The notes: generated from the sequence alone by a model not told the origin. Shown: positions 1 through 6,058, counted from the stretch's first letter. The stretch is 6,058 bases of DNA from Candidatus Bipolaricaulota bacterium (GCA_015661965.1 DQVA01000200.1:1-6058), one strand, 5' to 3'. Numbers and translations are program-made.

Positions 1-572
1 CCCTCCCCCTGGACCACCTCCAGGATTACCCCGGCCACGCCGCCCCCGGCCAGCGCCTTCGCCAGGGCGGCCACGTCGTTGTAGGGAACGAAGGTGACCC
101 CCGGGAGGAGGGGGCCGAAGGGCTCGCGGTACTCGCGCCGCCAGGTGACCGAGAGGGCCCCCAGGGTGCGGCCGTGGAACCCGCGGGCCGCGGCGATGAA
201 GCGCGTCCCCCCGGTGACGATGCGCGCTATCTTCAGGGCCGCCTCCACCGCCTCCGCCCCGGAGTTGCACAAAAAGGCCCGGGCGATCCCCGGGGGCGCG
301 ATGCCCACGAGCTCCTCCAGGAGCTCCGCCCGGACATCGTTGCAGAAGGAGCCTGGACAGACGAGGAGCCTACGGGCCTGCCGGGAGATGGCCTCGGCCA
401 CCCGGGGGTTGGCGTGGCCCACGATGGCCACCCCGTGGCCGCCGATGCAATCGATGTATTCCCTGCCCCCGGCGTCCCAGACCCGTGCCCCCTCGCCCCG
501 CACCAGGGCGATGGGGCGTTTCCGGTAAAAGCCGCTCTCGTACGCCGCCTCCCGCTCGCAGATCCCGCTCAT
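1..572 (-). CDS. argD: LysJ/ArgD, LysW-ornithine (lysine) aminotransferase, C-terminus cut by window edge
   Basis: This class III PLP-dependent aminotransferase moves an amino group from glutamate to the LysW-bound semialdehyde, giving LysW-ornithine or LysW-lysine. About 190 of the usual ~390-400 residues are visible, running open to the left edge. The start MSGICEREAAYESGFYRKRP leads into VWDAGGREYIDCIGGHGVAIVGHANP (31-56), which holds the class III N-terminal substrate pocket. Then come LCNSGAEAVEAALKIAR (101-117, PLP phosphate grip), FHGRTLGALS (132-141, aromatic stack on the cofactor) and ILEVVQGE (183-190, cofactor-contact region). The Schiff-base lysine lies beyond the edge. The ATG at 572 overlaps the argB stop in ATGA, with a GGGGAGGG purine stretch directly upstream, implying coupled translation. 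The family is certain; the substrate (LysW-linked rather than N-acetylated) is inferred from the genes before it. Confidence 0.93.
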   Translation of the reverse strand, partial: MSGICEREAAYESGFYRKRPIALVRGEGARVWDAGGREYIDCIGGHGVAIVGHANPRVAEAISRQARRLLVCPGSFCNDVRAELLEELVGIAPPGIARAFLCNSGAEAVEAALKIARIVTGGTRFIAAARGFHGRTLGALSVTWRREYREPFGPLLPGVTFVPYNDVAALAKALAGGGVAGVILEVVQGE

Positions 573-1411
573 CCCTCCCCTTTCCCCGGCAGCTCCCGCG
601 CCCGCCCTCCGATCACCGTGCCCCGGCCCTCCAGGGCCCGGGAGACCGGGGCCTCGACGCGGCCGTCGGCGATGATCACCCGGGCGACACCGCCCTCCAG
701 GGCGGAGATGGCCGCGTGGAGCTTCTTCTTCATGCGCCCCTTGGCGTAGCGTTCCAGACACCCCCTGGCTTCGGCCGCGGGTATCCGGGGGATGAGGGTG
801 GAGGGGTCCGCGGGATCGCGGAGGAGGCCGGGGACGTCCGTGAGGAGCACCAGGGCTTCGGCCCCCAACGCGGCGGCCACCGCCGCCGCGGCCCGGTCCC
901 CGTCCACGTTCAGCGCCTCACCCGCCGTGCTCATCGCCACCGGGGCGATCACCGGGGTGTAGCCCCCCTCCAGGAGCCACCGCAGAAGCGAGGCGTTCAC
1001 CCCCTCCACCGTGCCCCCGTAATCCCCGCGCAGGACCCTCTTCCGGCCGTTCTCCAGGGCGATGATCACGCCCTTGCACTTCCCCACGAGGAGGCGCCCG
1101 TCCAGGCCGGAAAGCCCCAGGGCGTTCACCCCCAAGGCCTGGAGGTGCTCCACCAGGAGCTTGTTGATCCTGCCGGCCACCACCATGGCGAAGATCTCCA
1201 GGGTCTCCCGGTCGGTGTAGCGGCTGCGGAAGCCGGAGGGGGTGGTCACGTAGCGGGGCGGCCTCCCGAGCGCCGCGGAGATCCGGTCCACCTCCCGGGA
1301 GCCCCCGTGGACGACCACCACCTCCTTCCCCTCCCGCACCAGGGCGGCGATGTCCCGGCAGGGGGCGGCGAAATCGAGGCCGTTGCTTCCGCCGAGCTTC
1401 ACCACCAGCAT
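569..1411 (-). CDS. argB: LysZ/ArgB, LysW-glutamate (aminoadipate) kinase
   Basis: This amino-acid kinase phosphorylates the side-chain carboxylate of LysW-bound glutamate or aminoadipate, giving the acyl phosphate reduced by the LysY/ArgC enzyme. The protein has 280 residues. It starts with VVKLGGS (3-9, phosphate binding), then VVVHGGSREVDRI (32-44) and TPSGFRSRYTDRETLEIF (57-74, acyl-substrate region). Next come NKLLVEHLQALGVNALGLSG (83-102), NVDGD (168-172), LLTDVPGLL (189-197) and GRMKKKL (225-231) near the phosphoryl-transfer lysine. The longer GLSGLDGRL-type segment is what I know from LysZ proteins. The ATG at 1411 lies 11 bases after the preceding stop and 5 bases from AAGGGG (1417-1422). 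A GTG at 1417 would sit inside that ribosome site. The stop overlaps the next start in ATGA. It is complete, with no missing motif. Confidence 0.94.
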   Translation of the reverse strand: MLVVKLGGSNGLDFAAPCRDIAALVREGKEVVVVHGGSREVDRISAALGRPPRYVTTPSGFRSRYTDRETLEIFAMVVAGRINKLLVEHLQALGVNALGLSGLDGRLLVGKCKGVIIALENGRKRVLRGDYGGTVEGVNASLLRWLLEGGYTPVIAPVAMSTAGEALNVDGDRAAAAVAAALGAEALVLLTDVPGLLRDPADPSTLIPRIPAAEARGCLERYAKGRMKKKLHAAISALEGGVARVIIADGRVEAPVSRALEGRGTVIGGRARELPGKGEG

Positions 1412-1416
1412 CCCCA

Positions 1417-1422
1417 CCCCTT
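1417..1422 (-). promoter_or_regulatory. Ribosome binding site for lysZ/argB
   Basis: AAGGGG on the minus strand lies in the short gap after the lysY/argC stop, 5 bases before the ATG at 1411. It favours that ATG over the GTG at 1417, which would overlap the site. Confidence 0.6.
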
Positions 1423-2460
1423 TCAGATCGGGTGGAGCCCGGGGAACCCCAGCCCGGTGCGCTCCGGGAAGCCGTACATCACGTTCATCGCCTGGACGGC
1501 GTTCCCCGCGGCGCCCTTCATCAGGTTGTCGATGGCGGCCACCACCACCAGCCGCCGCTCCCCCGGGGCCGCGGCGAAGCCGATGTCGCAGTGGTTGCTC
1601 CCCGCGAGGATCTTGGGTTCGGGGAAGCGGTAGATCCCGCGCTTGGAGCGCACCAGCCGCACGAACGGCTCCCCCCCGTAGTCCTCCCGGTAGATCCCCC
1701 AGGCCTCCCGCTCGGTGAGGGGATCGTGGAGGAGGCAGTGGCAGGTGGCCAAGGCCCCCCGCACGATCCCCACCGAGGTCACCGAGAAGTAGAGCCCCGG
1801 GGCCTCCACCGGCAGGGAGAGCTCCTGGATGAGCTCCGCCAGGTGGCGGTGGCCCACCGGGGCGTAGGAGCGGACCACCCCGGCCCGCTCCGGGTGGTGC
1901 GAGGCGGGGGAGGGCTTGCTCCCCCCCTCCGAGGAGCCCACCTTCACCTCCACCACGCACTCCCGCACCATTCCCCGCCTATAAAGGGGCCAAAGCGCCA
2001 GGATCGTCACGGCGGCGTTGCACCCCACCCCGCTCACGTAGCGGGCGCCCCGGAGCTCCCCGCGGTGCAGCTCGGGGAGGCCGTAGACGAACCGGGGAAG
2101 CCACTCCGGGGCCGGGTGTTCCCCCCCGTAGAAGCGGGCGTAGAGGGCCGGGTCCCGGAGGCGGAAGTCGGCGGAGAGGTCGATGATCCCCTCCGCCAGC
2201 CCGGCGAACTCCGCGATCCGGGGGGCCGCCTCCCCGTGGGGGAGGCAGAGGAAGAGGAGGTCCACGGGCTCGAGGTCCCCCAGGCGCACGAACCTGAGGT
2301 CGGTGTAGCCCCGGAGGTTGGGGTGGACGGAGTGGACGTAGCGGCCGGCGTGGGTCTCCGAGGTGGCCCCCACCACCTCCACCTCGGGGTGGAAGAGGAG
2401 GAGCCGCAGGAGCTCCCCCCCGGTGTAGCCCGAGGCCCCTACGACGGCGACCCGCAACAT
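1423..2460 (-). CDS. argC: LysY/ArgC, LysW-glutamyl (aminoadipyl) phosphate reductase
   Basis: This NADPH-dependent reductase converts the LysW-bound gamma-glutamyl (or aminoadipyl) phosphate to its semialdehyde, a reaction of the ArgC/aspartate-semialdehyde dehydrogenase type. The protein has 345 residues. It opens with the Rossmann motif VAVVGASGYTGGELLRLL (4-21), then has LCLPHG (71-76) and IDLSADFRLRD (93-103). The catalytic cysteine is Cys147 in SGVGCNAAV, followed by KVGSSEGGSKPSPASHHPER (173-192), GHRHLAEL (203-210) and GSNHCDIG (287-294). The GCNA form and the GSSEGG segment resemble the LysY branch rather than classical ArgC, which usually reads GCYPT. The ATG at 2460 follows AAAGGAGG with a 4-base gap, placed inside the last codons of lysX. 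The frame is open much further upstream, but that part is a shadow. The enzyme assignment is firm; the substrate depends on the pathway context. Confidence 0.94.
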   Translation of the reverse strand: MLRVAVVGASGYTGGELLRLLLFHPEVEVVGATSETHAGRYVHSVHPNLRGYTDLRFVRLGDLEPVDLLFLCLPHGEAAPRIAEFAGLAEGIIDLSADFRLRDPALYARFYGGEHPAPEWLPRFVYGLPELHRGELRGARYVSGVGCNAAVTILALWPLYRRGMVRECVVEVKVGSSEGGSKPSPASHHPERAGVVRSYAPVGHRHLAELIQELSLPVEAPGLYFSVTSVGIVRGALATCHCLLHDPLTEREAWGIYREDYGGEPFVRLVRSKRGIYRFPEPKILAGSNHCDIGFAAAPGERRLVVVAAIDNLMKGAAGNAVQAMNVMYGFPERTGLGFPGLHPI

Positions 2461-3317
2461 CGCGCCTCCTTTGCCGCCCGGATCACGAAGTCGGCGATGG
2501 CCCCCGGGATATCGGCCTCGACGGCGGCCATGGCCCCGTGGAACTCCGGGGTGTGGTTGACCTCGCCCACGAGGAGCGCCCCGTCGGCGGTCTCCAAAAC
2601 GTCCACCGCCAGGAGCCCGCCCCCCACGGCCCGGGCCGCCGCCAGCACCAAGGCCTCCAGCTCGGGGGTGAGGGGGCAGGGGGTGGTCACCCCGCCCCGG
2701 GCGGTGTTGGTGATCCAGTGGCCGGATTCCCGGTACACGGCGTACACCACCCGGTCCCCCGCCACCAGGGCGCGGATATCCCGGCCGGGCTTGTCCACGT
2801 ACTCCTGGGCGTAGAACAGGGAGTGGAGGTATCCCCCCAGGGTCTCCTTGTGTTCCAGGATCGCCTCGGCGGCGTCCCGGTCGTTCACCCGGGCCAACAG
2901 CCTCCCCCAGGAGCCCACCAGGGGCTTCAGCACCGCCGGGTACCCGAGCCCCTCCAGGGCCTCCAGGGCCGCGGTTCGGGAGAGGGCCAGGGCGGTCCGG
3001 GGCTGGGGGACGCCCGCCTCGGCCAGGGCCAGGCTCGTCAGGAACTTGTCGCCGCAGGTGGCCACCACGGGATGGCGGTTCACCGTGGGGATGCCGAGGT
3101 GCTCCAGCCACCGGGAGAGGTAAAAGGCGCGGGAGTGGCTGATGCACCGCAGAAGCACCGCGCCCACCCCCGCCAGGGCCCCGGGCACCTCCCGCCCCAC
3201 CCCCAGGAGGAGCCCCCGGGGGTCGAGGCGCACCGCCTCCGCCCCCCGGTCCCGCAGGGCCGCGAGGATCAGCTTCTCCTCGATCCTTACCCGCGAACAC
3301 ACCACAGCGATCCGCAC
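2439..3317 (-). CDS. argX: LysX/ArgX, LysW:glutamate (or 2-aminoadipate) ligase, ATP-grasp
   Basis: This ATP-grasp ligase attaches the alpha-amino group of glutamate (ArgX) or 2-aminoadipate (LysX) to the C-terminal Glu of LysW, opening the carrier pathway. The protein has 292 residues, with an N-terminal preATP-grasp region (RIAVVCSRVRIEEKLI). The ATP-grasp fold follows, with KPLVGSWGRLLA (131-142, nucleotide loop), QEYVDKPGRDIR (171-182), HWITNTARGG (200-209, a loop typical of LysX/ArgX) and GEVNHTPEF (251-259), where Glu252 and Asn254 are the expected magnesium ligands. The frame stays open upstream to 3473, but that extension is Gly/Arg-rich shadow of lysW. The true start is the GTG at 3317, directly before RIAVV and overlapping the lysW stop. 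The 3' end overlaps the next gene by 22 bases. The neighbouring argG and argH favour the glutamate-specific (ArgX) role; specificity is inferred. Confidence 0.92.
   Translation of the reverse strand: MRIAVVCSRVRIEEKLILAALRDRGAEAVRLDPRGLLLGVGREVPGALAGVGAVLLRCISHSRAFYLSRWLEHLGIPTVNRHPVVATCGDKFLTSLALAEAGVPQPRTALALSRTAALEALEGLGYPAVLKPLVGSWGRLLARVNDRDAAEAILEHKETLGGYLHSLFYAQEYVDKPGRDIRALVAGDRVVYAVYRESGHWITNTARGGVTTPCPLTPELEALVLAAARAVGGGLLAVDVLETADGALLVGEVNHTPEFHGAMAAVEADIPGAIADFVIRAAKEARCCGSPS
2465..2472 (-). promoter_or_regulatory. Strong ribosome binding site for lysY/argC
   Basis: AAAGGAGG on the minus strand lies 4 bases before the ATG at 2460 and within the lysX coding end. It fixes the start at that ATG although the reading frame is open for several hundred bases further upstream. 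Confidence 0.85.
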
Positions 3318-3487
3318 TACTCCCCCCAGTCCTCCTCCACCTCCGGGGCGAGCTCCAACATCACCGGATCCACGGAGGTGACCTCGAGCTCCGCGCCGCA
3401 GTCGGGGCAGGCGAGGATCTCCCCGACCTCCACGTCCTCCTCCACCGCGATCACCGCGCCGCACTCCGGACACTTGGCCTTATTCAT
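3317..3487 (-). CDS. lysW: LysW/ArgW amino-group carrier protein
   Basis: This 56-residue acidic protein is the carrier on which LysW-dependent arginine or lysine intermediates are built. It protects the alpha-amino group of the substrate and presents it to the following enzymes. Two CPxCG knuckles, CPECG (Cys6, Cys9) and CPDCG (Cys27, Cys30), form the zinc site. They are followed by GAELEV and an acidic tail ending exactly in EDWGE, the family signature whose terminal Glu56 accepts the substrate through an isopeptide bond. The ATG at 3487 follows an AAAGGAGG ribosome site 4 bases away, inside the end of argH. The TAG stop shares its G with the GTG start of lysX (TAGTG). Length, zinc knuckles, C-terminus and neighbours all agree. 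The gene is short and lies almost wholly under an upstream extension of the lysX frame, so it can be missed. Confidence 0.96.
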   Translation of the reverse strand: MNKAKCPECGAVIAVEEDVEVGEILACPDCGAELEVTSVDPVMLELAPEVEEDWGE

Positions 3488-4865
3488 TTCGCCTCCTTTC
3501 TACGAGCATCTCCTTCGCCAGGGCGATCTGTTCGCGCACGCGCTCCGGCGCCGTGCCCCCCGGATGGCGCCGGCGTTCCACCGCCCTCCGGGGGTCGAGG
3601 AGGGCCGGGGGGACGTCGCCGAGGGCGGGATGCGCCTCCCGGTACGCGGCGGGCGGGAGTTCCCCCAGGGGGATGCCCAGCTCCCTGGCCCGCCGCACGA
3701 ACCTCCCCACCGCCCGGTGGGCCTCCCGGAACGGGACCCCCTTCTCCACCAGGTAATCGGCGAGCTCGGTGGCGAGCATCTCCTCGTCCAGGGCGGCCGC
3801 CATCCGCTCGGGGCGGACACCCATGGTGCGCACGATCCCCGCGAACACGGGGAGCATGAGCCGGAGGGAGTCCACCGCGGCGAAGAGGGCCCCCTTGTCC
3901 TCCTGGAGGTCGCGGTTGTAGCCGGAAGGGAGCCCCTTGAGGACGGAGAGGAACCCGCACAGGGCCCCGATGAGCGTCCCGGCCCGCCCCCGGGCGAGCT
4001 CCAGGGGGTCGGGGTTGGCCTTTTGGGGCATGAGGCTCGATCCGGTGCAGAAGCGCTCATCCAGCTCCAGGAACCCGAATTCCGGGGAGGAGAAGAGGAT
4101 CAGGTCCTCGGAGAGCCCCGAGAGGTGGACGGCGGCGAGGGCGGCGAAAAACAGGAACTCGGCCACGAAATCCCGGTCGGAAACGGCATCCACGCTGTTC
4201 GCCGCCGCCCCGGAGAAGCCCAGCTCCGCGGCCAGGAGCTCCCGGTCCACCCCGAAGGGGTTCCCCGCCAGGGCCCCGGCCCCCAGGGGCATGACCGCGA
4301 TCCCCTCCACCAGGCCGTCCAGGCGCGCGAGATCGCGGAAGAACCGCCAGAAGTGGGACATCAGCCAGTGGGAGAACAGGACGGGCTGGGCGCGCCGCAG
4401 GTGGGTGTAGCCGGGCATGACCAGGCCGAGGTGCTCCTCGGCCACGGCGACGAGGGCCTCCCCCAGGGAGAGGAGGCCCTCCCGGATCCCGGGGATCTCC
4501 GAGAGGAGCCAGAGCCTGAGGTCGGTGGCCACCTGGTCATTGCGGGAGCGGCCGGTGTGGAGCTTTCCCGCGAGCTCCTCCCCCACCAGCTCCCCCAGCC
4601 TCCGCTCCACCGCGGTGTGGACGTCCTCGTCCCCCGGGGCGGCGACGAAGGCGCCCGTTTTGAACTCGACCTCGATCCGCTCCAGGGCCCGTACGATGGC
4701 GTCCACTTCCCCCGGGGTCAGGACGCCGGCGCGCCCCAGGGCCCGGGCGTAGGCGATGCTCCCCCGGATGTCGGCGGCGTAGAGCCGGCGGTCGAACCCG
4801 AAGGAGTCGCAGAAGAGCCGCACCTCCGGGGCGGTGTCGGGAAGGCGCCCCTGCCACAGCGTCAT
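3480..4865 (-). CDS. argH: Argininosuccinate lyase
   Basis: ArgH splits argininosuccinate into arginine and fumarate, the last step of the pathway, and belongs to the fumarase/aspartase superfamily. From the ATG the protein has 461 residues, normal for the family. Visible motifs are GKLHTGRSRNDQVATD (100-115, substrate binding), GYTHLRRAQP (152-161, with the conserved Thr154-His155 pair) and the signature GSSLMPQKANPD (275-286), which carries catalytic Ser276 plus Lys282 and Asn284. The residue between them is Ala where Lys is commonest. ATG at 4865 shares one base with the argG TGA. A GTG one codon upstream (4868) is also possible, but the G-rich ribosome site at 4873-4879 is better spaced for the ATG (7 bases). 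The 3' end overlaps lysW by 8 bases. The function is secure; the exact start is less so. Confidence 0.96.
   Translation of the reverse strand: MTLWQGRLPDTAPEVRLFCDSFGFDRRLYAADIRGSIAYARALGRAGVLTPGEVDAIVRALERIEVEFKTGAFVAAPGDEDVHTAVERRLGELVGEELAGKLHTGRSRNDQVATDLRLWLLSEIPGIREGLLSLGEALVAVAEEHLGLVMPGYTHLRRAQPVLFSHWLMSHFWRFFRDLARLDGLVEGIAVMPLGAGALAGNPFGVDRELLAAELGFSGAAANSVDAVSDRDFVAEFLFFAALAAVHLSGLSEDLILFSSPEFGFLELDERFCTGSSLMPQKANPDPLELARGRAGTLIGALCGFLSVLKGLPSGYNRDLQEDKGALFAAVDSLRLMLPVFAGIVRTMGVRPERMAAALDEEMLATELADYLVEKGVPFREAHRAVGRFVRRARELGIPLGELPPAAYREAHPALGDVPPALLDPRRAVERRRHPGGTAPERVREQIALAKEMLVERRRNE
3492..3499 (-). promoter_or_regulatory. Strong ribosome binding site for lysW
   Basis: AAAGGAGG on the minus strand sits 4 bases before the lysW ATG and inside the last codons of argH. 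It is one of the two best Shine-Dalgarno matches in the window and supports the 56-residue start. A strong site makes sense for a carrier protein needed in amount, which is inference. Confidence 0.85.
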
Positions 4866-6058
4866 CACCGTGCCCCCCTGACCGCCTCCCCGAGGACCAT
4901 GGCCCTGATCCGCAGGGGGAGGCCGAAGAGGGAGATGAACCCTTCGGCGTCCTTCTGGTCGTAGACCTCGTCGGCCCCGAAGGTGGCGAACCCCTCGTGG
5001 TAGAGGCTGTAGGGGGACTTCCGCCCCACCACGGTGCAGCTGCCCTTGTAGAGCTTGAGGCGCACGGAGCCGGTGACGGTCTTCTGGGTGGCGTCCACGA
5101 AGGCGTCCAGGGCCTCACGCAGGGGGCTGAACCAGAGCCCGTAGTAGACGAGCTCGGCGTACTTGTGGGCCACGAGCTCCTTGTAGTGGAGGGTCTCCCG
5201 GTCCAGGCACAGCTGCTCCAGGGCCTGATGGGCCAGGTACAGGATCGTCCCCCCGGGGGTCTCGTAGACGCCGCGGGACTTCATCCCCACCAGCCGGTTC
5301 TCCACCATGTCCGCCCGTCCCACCCCGTGCTTCCCCCCCAGCCCGTTCAGGGCCGCCAGGAGCTCCGCCGGGGACAGGGCCTCCCCGTTCAGGGCCACCG
5401 GGACCCCGGCCCGGAACTCCAGGACCAGGTACTCCGGCTCGTCCGGGGCGGCGGCGGGGGAAGAGGTGAGGAGGAAGAGCCCCTCCTCCGGCTCGTTCCA
5501 CGGGTCCTCCAGGGGGCCTCCCTCGTGGGAGAGGTGCCACAGGTTCCCGTCGCGGCTGTAGATCGAGCCCTCGTCGATCCCCTCAAGCGGGATCCCGTGG
5601 GCCTTGGCGTAGGCGATCTCCTCCTCCCGGGAGCGCAGTTCCCACTCCCGCCAGGGGGCGATCACCACAAGATCCGGGTCCAGGGCCTTCACCGACACCT
5701 CGAACCGGACCTGATCGTTCCCCTTCCCGGTGCAGCCGTGGGCCACGGCATCGGCCCCCTCCTGGTGGGCGATCTCCACGAGGTACTTGGCGATCAGGGG
5801 GCGCGCCATGGCCGTCCCCAAAAGGTACATCCCCTCGTAGACCGCCCCGGCCTTGAGGGTGGGGAAGATGTAATCGGTCACGAACTCCTCCCGCAGGTCG
5901 AGGACGTATGCCTTGGACGCCCCGGTCGCGAGGGCCTTCTCCTCGATCCCGGAGAGGTCCTCCCCCTGGCCGAGGTCGGCGGTGAAGGTGATCACCTCGC
6001 AGCCGTAGTTCTCCTTGAGCCAGTGGAGGATCACGGAGGTATCCAGCCCTCCGGAATA
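4865..6058 (-). CDS. argG: Argininosuccinate synthase, N-terminus cut by window edge
   Basis: ArgG joins citrulline and aspartate using ATP to give argininosuccinate, the penultimate cytoplasmic step of arginine synthesis. The frame is open to the right edge, and the first visible residues are YSGGLDTSV, the N-type ATP pyrophosphatase P-loop (SGGLDTS). Only about ten N-terminal residues should therefore be missing. A GTG at 6034 lies inside this motif (its Val) and is not the start. Further landmarks, counted from the first visible residue, are YEGMYLLGTAMARP (about 74-87) and GCTGKGNDQVRFE (about 108-120), both typical of the synthetase domain. The visible 397 residues fit the usual length of about 400-410. 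The TGA stop overlaps the argH start, so the two are probably translationally coupled. Its promoter must lie outside the window. Nothing looks broken. Confidence 0.97.
   Translation of the reverse strand, partial: YSGGLDTSVILHWLKENYGCEVITFTADLGQGEDLSGIEEKALATGASKAYVLDLREEFVTDYIFPTLKAGAVYEGMYLLGTAMARPLIAKYLVEIAHQEGADAVAHGCTGKGNDQVRFEVSVKALDPDLVVIAPWREWELRSREEEIAYAKAHGIPLEGIDEGSIYSRDGNLWHLSHEGGPLEDPWNEPEEGLFLLTSSPAAAPDEPEYLVLEFRAGVPVALNGEALSPAELLAALNGLGGKHGVGRADMVENRLVGMKSRGVYETPGGTILYLAHQALEQLCLDRETLHYKELVAHKYAELVYYGLWFSPLREALDAFVDATQKTVTGSVRLKLYKGSCTVVGRKSPYSLYHEGFATFGADEVYDQKDAEGFISLFGLPLRIRAMVLGEAVRGAR
4873..4879 (-). promoter_or_regulatory. Probable ribosome binding site for argH
   Basis: AGGGGGG on the minus strand, in the final codons of argG, is 7 bases before the ATG at 4865 and 4 bases before the alternative GTG at 4868. 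It is a weaker match than the lysW and lysY sites and tips the choice towards the ATG. Confidence 0.5.

Noticed and set aside
1412..1422. Possible promoter or terminator in the only gap between genes
   Set aside because: Eleven bases are too few for either, and the gap is accounted for by the ribosome site of lysZ.
485..1633. A plus-strand open frame of 382 codons antisense to lysZ
   Set aside because: It has low-complexity, His/Gly/Pro-rich translation opposite a well-supported kinase gene. There is no independent support.
569..1960. A 463-residue reading for the kinase, starting at 1960
   Set aside because: The extension is Gly/Arg/Pro-rich shadow of lysY. The kinase fold starts at VVKLGGS just after the ATG at 1411.
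1432..2814. A plus-strand open frame of 460 codons antisense to lysY and lysX
   Set aside because: Composition is a mirror of the real genes (runs of H, P, G, E), with no family signature and no ribosome site. It is a GC-bias shadow.
2950..2967. Two tandem copies of ctccagggc on the plus strand
   Set aside because: They encode the repeated Ala-Leu-Glu of a helix in LysX. Two copies in frame do not make a functional repeat.
1423..3300. A 625-residue reading for the reductase, starting at 3300
   Set aside because: The first 280 codons are a Gly/Pro/Arg-rich shadow of lysX. The Rossmann motif and an ideal ribosome site place the start at 2460.
2538..4964. A plus-strand open frame of 808 codons antisense to argG, argH, lysW, lysX
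   Set aside because: Its translation is Gly/Pro/His/Glu-rich without any recognisable domain. It spans several real genes on the other strand and is expected from the third-position GC bias.

Overview
The window is one tightly packed gene cluster read entirely from the minus strand, in transcription order from the right edge to the left: argG (5' end cut by the window edge), argH, lysW, lysX/argX, lysY/argC, lysZ/argB and lysJ/argD (3' end cut by the left edge). There is no intergenic stretch longer than about 11 bases. I see no internal promoter, terminator, RNA gene, mobile element or repeat array.

Together these genes encode an arginine branch built on the small amino-group carrier protein LysW. 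In the family model, LysX/ArgX attaches the alpha-amino group of glutamate (or 2-aminoadipate) to the C-terminal glutamate of LysW. LysZ/ArgB phosphorylates the side-chain carboxylate, LysY/ArgC reduces it to the semialdehyde, and LysJ/ArgD transaminates it to LysW-ornithine (or LysW-lysine). ArgG and ArgH then turn citrulline plus aspartate into arginine and fumarate. The releasing hydrolase (LysK/ArgE) and ornithine carbamoyltransferase (ArgF) are not in the window and could lie just beyond the left edge. The argG-argH neighbours make arginine the likeliest product. Lysine, or both, cannot be excluded from sequence alone.

The DNA is very GC-rich. The coding strand is rich in G (GGG, GAG, CGG codons), third positions are almost all G or C, and there are clear Shine-Dalgarno sequences (AAAGGAGG) and some GTG starts. 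Proteins favour Glu, Arg, Gly and Leu and are not especially rich in Asp. This suits a high-GC, possibly thermophilic bacterium such as Thermus/Deinococcus, Chloroflexota, Bipolaricaulota or similar. It argues against a halophilic archaeon, although the gene order matches what I recall of haloarchaeal arginine clusters. The lineage is an inference. The 56-residue lysW gene is the key to the region and is easily missed, because the open frame of lysX extends upstream over nearly all of it.
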